Of a stretch of DNA of 64,000 nucleotides, positions 45,701 to 55,500 are shown one piece after another. The position numbers and the translations under genes were made by a program. A model generated the notes under the pieces. It saw only the letters and a list, made by a program, of their open reading frames with translations, did no database searches and was not told where the DNA came from. The DNA comes from Bactericera cockerelli (lineage: Eukaryota > Arthropoda > Insecta > Hemiptera > Triozidae): the NCBI GenBank assembly GCA_024516035.1, contig CM044964.1, positions 27,560,717-27,624,716 on the forward strand. Reading direction: 5' to 3'. How positions within the stretch are numbered: position 1 is the first letter of the stretch; every line of letters begins with the position of its first letter.

Positions 45701-48700
45701 ACTATTTTTTAAGACTTGAAACAGGGAGTAGTCTGGCAGGGGGACTTAAAACAGGGAGTAGACCAGCAGTTTGGCTGGAGGATTATAAACAGGGAGTAGA
45801 CCAGCAGTCTGGCTGGGGGACTTTAAACAGGGAGTAGACCAGCAGTCTGGCTGGGGGATTATAAACAGGAAGTAGACCAGCATTGGCTTGTTTCTGGGGG
45901 CCCTTTTCAATTATTAGCCTCCTTGTAAAGACAGTGGTAGAAGTGCTGAGTCATTCCTCCACTGTCTGGATACCATCGTTTACGATGACGCCAACTGTAT
46001 TTGTGTTAGAATTGAGTTACTTCTTTTACTTTTTAAGTTTCCATCTATTTATCTTTTAACAAATAAACATCATAAACGTATAACGAGGGTACAAATAACC
46101 ACTTTCAAAAGATAAAAGCTTTAGCTTAGAAAAAATACCTTTGTATATGTTATCCTGTTATTAAACATTATTCTGTTATCCTGTTATCAAATATTATCCT
46201 GTTATTAAATAAATAAATAAAATTAAAATTAAAAATTAAATTTATTTATTTTATTTATTTAGAAATTCTTTATTAGTAGGTAGAACATATATACAGACAA
46301 ATAATGGTAAAAATTAAATATAAAAATTGACAATATTAATAATATAAACAACAAGAAAAAAAATAAACAAAATATATACATATGTCCTAACTAAAGGGCG
46401 GGGTTATTGCCTATGGCAATCTCTTCCACCCAACCCTGTTATCCTGTTATTAGATATTATTCTGTTATCAAATATTATCCTGTTATTAAATAAATAAATA
46501 AATTAAAAATTAAATTGTGCAATTAGACGCTTGTATTTCATTTTATACAAGCTGGAAGTGGGGGCAAAAGATAGAGGAGAATGAGGCGGTTCCAAAAATA
46601 TATAATTCAGCAAACCAACTTCAGCCGTTTGGATTTTACAGCCATTAGTTGTTATTGCATGAGATACCTGATAATTACTCTACTCCCCACCTCTCCGCCA
46701 GGGTCTCTGTCTGTCCGGCTGCGAGGAGGAGCAAAGCAACGCCCTGCTCAAATCCGGACTCATCCGAACTCACCCGAACCTCTCCGAAGACTACGTGGTG
46801 TGCTCGGACACGGTGGCGCCCATAGCGGTGGCCCACGGCGGGGGCGGGGCGGTGATTATCTCGGGAACGGGAAGCAACGCCCTCCTGGTGAATCCGAGCG
46901 GTCAGCAGGCGAGGTGCGGAGGCTGGGGACATATACTCGGGGATGAGGGCAGTGGTGAGTCATCATCACAACCAAGACAACCACACATACAACACAAGAA
47001 ATGCTAAACAAATCACAGTCCTCAAACATAAAACATCATTCTTTGAAAGAACATCTAAATACAATGGCATAAAATACTACAACAACTTAACAACAGAAAC
47101 AAAAACACTAAGTCTACCCCAATTCAAAAGAAAAATAACTGAAAATATCATAAAAATAACACCATACAAATTCAAAGACCTAGAGAACATAACATACTAA
47201 TCATACCAAACACATACATGTACACACACCCACACCTCCACATATAACACTTACTTAAATCACACTCACGCACCACAGTCATCTCTATAATATATATAGA
47301 AATGAGAATTAAAATATATATCACAAAAATACATTCCGCCCATTTTTTTTATTTATTTATTATTATTATTTTTTTTTTTCTTAATCATAAGTTAGATAGG
47401 GTGACTATGTTTTATACATTTTTCAATGTCTAATAAACAATAAATATACTATACTATCATCATCAGTTAGGTGGGCAGGTTAAGAGCATCGGTTGCTGAC
47501 CCGCAGGTTGTGGGTTCGAATCCCGGCCGGAGAAGAAAATTTAACCGAGTTTTCCGATTCCGGAATGGCATGGTTGTAAAAGTAAGTGCCCTGAAGTAAT
47601 GCGAAAGCGGTTCCAGGGCAAAATTACCTTTAAAAAAAATAATAATAAAAAAAAGGTAGTTTAAAGGGTTGGGTCGAAGAGATTGCCACAGGCAACAACC
47701 CCGTCCTTTAGGTAGGACATTTCTCTTTTTTTTTTCTTGTATATTTGTTTAATCTTTTTGTTTTTCTTTATATTTCATTGTATTCTACTGTATATATTTT
47801 TTGTTCTCCCTAATAAAGCTTAATATAATAATAATAATAATCCCGAGTATCCCGGTGAAATACCTTGAGTATTTTTTACGGAGAATTTTTTCATTTTACC
47901 AATTATTGAAAGAAAAAAAATCTGTAAAACAAAACTTTATAGTCTTAGGAAAAATACCTTGAGTTTTTTTACGAAGATTTTTTTTCTATTTTTACAATTA
48001 TTTAAAGAAAAAAATATGTAAAACAAAACTTTATAGTCTTAGGAAAAATACCTTGAGTTTTTTTTTTACGAAGAATTTTTCCATTTTTACAATATTATTT
48101 AAAGAAAAAAACCTGTAAAACAAAACTTTATAGTCTTAGGAAAAATACCTTTAGTTTTTTTTACGAAGAATTTTTCCATTTTTACAATATTCTTCATCTT
48201 TTACTCTGTCTTATCCCGCTCAAGCAGGGTCGACGTTGTTCAACCTCATGGTTGAGGTTGGTTGGTTTTGGCACATTTTTTTTTGGCCCATTTTTTTTAC
48301 AATATTATTTAAATAAAAAAAAAAATCCCGTAATGACAACTATACTTTTAAGTCCCCAATAATACAAGCGCTTGATGTATATAACAACACCAATGACAAT
48401 GACAGACCACATAATTATTACCTATTATTTTATAATATAAATACCCAATGTAACGCGTCAGTTATTGCCTCACACAACACACAGAAACCTAAGGTTTCTG
48501 TTATCCGTGATGAGGTGTAGACGACTATGAAAGAAAAAAGAAAAAAAATCTGTGAAAATAATTCCATACTGTCTTCCCCCACTCCCCCTAGCCTACTGGA
48601 TCGCGTACCGTGCCGTCAAGGCGTGCCTGGACTGCGATGACGACTTCGAGCCCCTCCCCCCCGGCGCCTCCATCAACACCACCTGGCGGCTGGTGCGAGA

Positions 48701-51700
48701 ACACTTCGGCGTCGAGAATAGGTCAGAGAATAGGCCCCATCCCTTCCCCTCGCATGACGCACCCAACGCACGCCGCGCGCAAATGTAAACGGATCTTTTT
48801 TTTTGCACGTCTTCATAATGGCCAGTTCTTTCAGGGCGGAATTAAGGGCGAAATTAATAGACAAAGTCAAGATCTTAAGTCATGACTTAAGCATTTGTTT
48901 CCCCATTTAAAACAATACGCAAAATCTAAACTTAGCGCCACAGAGATAATACAAAAACATCTATTAATTCCGCCCTAATAGACGTTGTTGTAATACCTCT
49001 GTGGCGCTAAGTCACGGATTGCGTAATAAAGAGTTTCAAAATAAATAAATAAATAAGTATCTACAAAAAACCGGAATCTCTATCAGTCACCAATTTAAAA
49101 TGGCGGCATGTTGAATTTGGCATGAAGAAATGTCCTAATCAGGCTTTTTAAATAATTTAAAAAAATACAATACAAACACATGTCTACCAGCAAAATAACT
49201 TTTCCTTCTGGTAAAGAAAGCACTTAACTTTCCGGACTTAAATCGTTCAAAATTTAGGGCGAAATTAGTAGACAAATTCTTATTCACATGTTATTGCTAA
49301 GCGTCGGTTTTCCGTATCGCAACCCTTGACTTAGCGCCACAGAGGTATAACAACATCGATTAATTCCGCCCTTAATCTGCTGTTGCTGAATTTAATTAAC
49401 ACACTATAATTTTTTCTCTCTCATTTTCCTATTAACAGATTTGTGTCTTTTTCTTTGTAATTGATCGTTGTATGTTAATGTCTTTTCTTATAAAGAATTA
49501 AACAATGACAGACAAAAATGTCACTCACCTCACAAGCTGATTTAATCGTAAGATTTGGTCATTTGAAGTTCATGATTAAATCTGTCCATTAACAATTACG
49601 CATGACAACTTGAGTCAGTTCTTAATTAGTTTTTTTTTTAAATAATAATAATAGCGGGTACCGGTTCATTTATTAACGAGCATCAGAGCTCTTTGTAACA
49701 GAAATCAATCGAGATACACAAAAAACGACACACAAACATAGATGGTATATGATTATGGCAATCGAAACACATTAAAATACTCTACAATACATACATATAT
49801 GTCACAATTATTCTAAAAAATAAATCCACAATTGGTTAATTACCCTCATAAACAAAAGGCTAGATCTTTAGTTTGACTAAAGATCTAGCCTTTTTAACTA
49901 AAGATCTAGCCTTTTGATGTGTTATAAAACGTTAATATTGTTGATTTCATACTATACGTGTCGTACAAGTATAGTTTCAAATTTTATTATTATCTGAGCT
50001 GGTTGCAGGGTTTTCAGTGAAACCCTTACAATTAACACTGCGACCTAGTTAGATCTATTGTGACCAGTTGATTCTATTTGGTTTTAACGTCCTGACTTGA
50101 GGTAGTAGACAGGGCGAGGGTTTTACCCTCCATTCGCTAGGAATCGTACCAGCTACCCACATGAACCTCACCTAGCCTGGGTAGGGCCGGAAATGCCAGC
50201 CTCACGTGTGGAGGGGACAGAATTTTCGTCGAAAAGTCTGCCCCAACCGGGAGTCGAACTCGGTCGAACCGTTACGCAACGGAGGCTGGCTAGTTTCACG
50301 GAGGCTGGCCCAAAGTTCATTGTAGTGTGTTTCTCTTTGCACTTCTTTTTCTTTTTTTAAATTTCATATTCTGTTTACATTTTTATTTAAGATTGGTATA
50401 TATGGATTATTTAAACCAGCCTCCGTGGCGTAACGGTTGTGACTACTGCCCGTAGTCCACAGATCCCGAGTTCGATTCCCGGTTGGAGCAGACTTTTCGC
50501 ACAGAAAATTCTGTTCCCTCTGAACATGTGAGGCTGGCAATTCCGGCCCTACCCAGGCTGGGTGAGGTCAATGTGGGTAGCTGGTACGATTCCCAGCGAA
50601 TGGAGTGTAAAACCCCCGTCCTGTCTACCTCAAGTCAGGACGATAAAACCAAATAGAATCAATGGACATGAAAGAAGCCTAGACATTGGATCTGGGCGTC
50701 CATAATATAATCCTCTCACCACCGTGATTTAGGTATCAATACCTATCTCACGGACACGGAATTATTATTATTTAAAATAGGATACACAAAACCCCAGCTA
50801 GTCATTTATGTGAGTTCTTTTTATGATATTTTCTCTTTTGCACTTCTTTTTTTTAGATTCATGCATTGTTTATTTTTGTTTTCTTTTTTTGTAAGAACGG
50901 GCATTGTTTTATCGCATTATAAGAGTGACCTAAAAGTTTTTAAGACAATTGGGGAACGGGAATACATTTTTAACTTGGGCTATAAAATGTAAACAGTTCC
51001 TTTAATCGCTTTGCACTTCCTATATCTCTTTTGAATTTTTTTACATGTATTCTATTTTTAATTTTCAAAAAACTTAAGACCACGAAATATGTTAATCATT
51101 TTTTCATTAAATTTTGTTGTATTAGTGAACTTTTATGGTCATTCTTAAACTTCATCAGTCCGTTATTGAACGCAAAGATTTGAAATTCTAACCGCAAAGG
51201 GAATGTAACATTTCTTAATGCATGTACATTGTATACGATAACTGTGTCACAATATTGGCTGCACTCACAACAGGTATACATTTTGTGCAACAACAAGAAC
51301 AACATAAATGTCTACTTATTGTGGTAGACATTTATTTTTCGACATTTTTTTTAGTTCGATCGAGAAGGTCTGACTTGTTTGATCGATAAGGTAAGACTTA
51401 GAAGCAAAAAATGTCTACTTCTTATGGTAGACATTTATTTGTCGACTTTTTACCAATTTTTTTTTTTAGTTTAATCGATAAGGTAAGAAGACTTATAAAC
51501 TAAAATAATGTCTACTTGTTATGGTAGACATTAATTTGTTGACTTTTTACTTTTTTTTTCTTTTTTTTTAGTTTGATCGATAAGGTAAGACTTAGAAACA
51601 AAAAATGTCTACTTCTTATGGTAGACATTAATTTGTCGACTTTTTACTGAGCTACCGGGACAGACTTATCGATCAACCCTTTTTTTTTCTTCTTCTTCTT

Positions 51701-52520
51701 TAGTTTGATCGATAAGGCGGCTTTAGTTTGATCGATAAGGAGGCGGACTTGTTTTTTTTTACACTTTATTAATAGGACATAGGAAAAAATAAATAAATAC
51801 TCGTATATACATAATAATTATGTGTCCTAACAAAAGGGCGGGGTTATTGCCTTTGGCAATCTCTTCCACCCAACTTATAATCTGGAGGGGTGAAATGTTA
51901 GTACGCCTCCTCGTGGTTCACCCTGGGCAACGCATTGACATGCGGCTAAAGGTACTGACAATTTTGGTGATCAAACAATTACTGCCATCAGATTTCTTGT
52001 TCAATTAAGTTTATTAGTTATTACACATGTCTTCTCACTATGAGATGTGTAATAAAGCCATACGTTAAATAAAATATAATCTGGAGGTCGGTTTTTCGAG
52101 TCCCAATTTTCGGTTCGGTTTGTCCCCCCCCCAGGTTCGAACTGCTGAAGCCGTTCTACGCCAACTTCTCCAAGCCCACCATCGCCAAGCTGTGCGAGAA
52201 GCTGGCGAGGGAGGCCCACCAGGGGGACGCCCTCTGCAAGTTCTTCTTCGAGCTGGCGGGCGGCCAGCTGGCCAAAATGGTGCAGAGCCTGTACAAGAAC
52301 GCTGAAAAGGTATTTATTTATTTTATTTATTTTATTTATTTTATTTATTTTATTTATTTTATTTATTTTATTTATTTTATTTATTTTATTTATTTTATTT
52401 ATTTTATTTATTTTATTTTTTTATTTTTTTTTTTTATTTTTTTTTATTTTTTTATGTTTTTATTTATTTATTTATTTATTTATTTTATTTATTTATTTAT
52501 TTTATTAATTTTATTTATTT

Positions 52521-52552
<32 letters not shown>

Positions 52553-55500
52553 GAAAAGATAGAACTTTATTATAAGGTCTATTTACATGATGTTTTTTAT
52601 ATAAATATAAAACTAAAGTAATATAAAACTAAAGCCAAGCTGTGCGAGAAGCTGGCGAGGGAGGCCCACCAGGGGGACGCCCTCTGCAAGTTCTTCTTCG
52701 AGCTGGCGGGCGGCCAGCTGGCCAAAATGGTGCAGAGCCTGTACAAGAACGCCGAAAAGGTATGGTATAGTATAGTAGTAGTAATGTACAACACGGTTCC
52801 GGTATAGTATAGTTGTAGTAATGTACAACACAGTTCCGGTATAGTATAGTAGTAGTAATGTACAACACGGTTCCGGTATAGTATAGTACAGGGTGGGGCA
52901 AAAGATATGAACCGGTTTTGAAGGGCCAGGATTTGGCCTGTAGTGGGGGTAAGATGATGGGAGGGGTCTCGTTGTAACCGTCTCGTAGCCCCGTTTTTAG
53001 TCGATACAATGGTTTGGACCGGTGAGCATCGGGGATTCGCAGTGCGCGCGTTTTTTGAAAACGGCCGTTCCGTCATCGCCACCCAGAGAGCCTTCCGACT
53101 TCACTTTAATGTGCCCCGAGCTAAAAACGTCCCTCAGGGTAATGCTATTCGACGTTGGGCTCGTGCATTGGAATCCACAGGCTCCACAGCAATTCCCAGG
53201 ACAACTGGAAGACCTCCAACAGTGAGAACACCCGAAAATGTGAACAGAGTAAGAGTTGCAATTCAGCGATCGCCAAGACGCTCTGCACGTAAACATGCAG
53301 TTGCTTTAGGCATGTCAAATCGATCTCTGAGGAGGATTTTGCATGAAGATTTATCATTTCATCCTTACAAGATAATGATTGTTCAAGAGTTGATGCCTCC
53401 TGACCACCTAATGCTGAACCTAATCCCAGCAACATCAACTTTTTTCAGTAGCGACGAGGCCCACTTCCATCTTTCTGGAGCTGTAAACAAACAAAATTTC
53501 CGCTACTGGGCAGCTGAAAACCCACAACAAGTCCACGAGAGACCTCTCCACTCTCCCAAAGTGACAGTGTGGTGTGCAGTTTCTCAAGTAGGGGTCATTG
53601 GGCCTTATTTCTTTGAAGAGGACGGCCAAACCACGACAGTGAATGCAGCACGCTATGTTTCAATGCTGGAAACATCTTTTGGACCTGAACTGGAAGAACT
53701 GAGTGAGGAAACAAATTTGATAGACCCCTGGTTTCAACAGGACGGGGCAACAGCGCATACAGCTCGTGTTTCATTGGACAAACTGAGGCAAATGTTCCCC
53801 GCTCGACTGGTCTCTCTAAGGGGTGATGTGGGGTGGCCGGCACGCTCACCTGATTTGAGCATATGTGACTTTTTCCTTTGGGGCTACCTGAAGGAAAAAG
53901 TGTTTAAACATCGACCTCACACTCTGGATGAGCTCAAGGTGAGAATCAGGGAGGAAATCAGGGCGATACCGATACAGATGTGCTGAAAAGCAGTGGAAAG
54001 TTTCCGAAATCGACTCCATCAGTGCATTGCTGCTGAAGGCCGCCATCTCAGAGACGTAATTTTCAAAAAGTGATGTAACAAACGGGATTACCAACTGATT
54101 CAAATAAACGAAGGTTCATTTCTCTAAGTTGAGTAGTTTTCTTTCTACAGCCTTTCAAAACCGGTTCATATCTTTTGCCCCACCCTAGTAATGTACAACA
54201 CGGTTCCGGTATAGTATATTAGTAGTAATGTACAACACGGTTCCGGTATAGTATAGTAGTAGTAATGTACAACACGGTTCCGGTATAGTATAGTAGTAGT
54301 AATGTACAACACGGTTCCGGTATAGTATAGTAGTAGTAATGTACAACACAGTTCCGGTATAGTATAGTAGTAGTAATGTACAATACACCGGAAGTAATAT
54401 ACAACACGGTTCCGGGTGTATCCGTGGTGGTAGAGAGGAGGTTTTTAGTAGGTATAGCGCACAGTTATAAGCACTTCAACCCTACACTCCGTCTTGAATG
54501 GTAAGAAGATTTTACCTCCTCTCTAAGTAAAAAAAAAGTATAGTAGTGCTTTATTTAGACTGTCGGCTTGAAACAGAAAGTCCCATTACGCTTAGCGATT
54601 TTGTTCTGCTACATAATATTACAGATTTGAATATACTAGAGTAGATTATCTGAACACTTTTATTTTCTAAAATATTACAAATAAAAAATTTCTTCCATTT
54701 TTATATTAATAGATTTGAATATACTAGAAAAGATTATCTGAACACTTTTATTTTCTAAAATATTACAAATACAAAAATCTCTTCCATTTTTACATTATAG
54801 ATTTGAATATACTAGAATAGACTATCTGAACACTTTTATTTTCTAAAATATTACAAATAAAAAATTTCTTCCATTTTTATATTATAGATTTGAATATACT
54901 AGAAAAGATTATCTGAACACTTTTATTTTCTAAAATATTACAAATACAAAAATCTCTTCCATTTTTAAATTATAGATTTGAATATACTAGAATAGACTAT
55001 CTGAACACTTTTATTTTCTAAAATATTACAAATAAAAAATCTCTTCCATTTTTAAATTATAGATTTGAATATACGAGAATAGATTATCTGAACACTTTTA
55101 TTTTCTAAAATATTACAAATAAAAAATCTCCTCCATTTTTATATTATAGATTTGAATATACTAGGATAGATTATCTGAACACTTTTATTTTCTAAAATAT
55201 TACAAATAAAAAATCTCTTATATTTTTATATTATAGATTTGAATATACTAGAATAGATTATCTGAACACTTTTATTTTCTAAAATATTACAAATAAAAAA
55301 TCTCTTATATTTTTATATTATAGATTTGAATATACTAGAATAGATTATTTGAACACATTTATTTTCTAAAATATTACAAATAAAAAATCTCTTCCATTTT
55401 TATATTATAGATTTGAATATACTAGAATAGATTATCTGAACACATTTATTTTCTAAAATATTACAAATAAAAAATCTCTTCCATTTTTATATTATAGATT

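Larger units (their letters stand above)
52773..54415 (+). repeat. 37-38-bp minisatellite, interrupted by a mariner
   Basis: Unit GGTATAGTATAGTAGTAGTA plus ATGTACAACACGGTTCC; about three copies at 52773-52888 and six at 54187-54415. The two parts become one array if the transposon is removed. Confidence 0.85.

Noticed and set aside
52311..52621. Open frame continuing exon 6 through (TTTTATTTA)n
   Set aside because: It is read-through of a simple repeat giving Phe/Ile/Tyr runs. The donor at 52310 and the correct junction with exon 7 show that it is intron.
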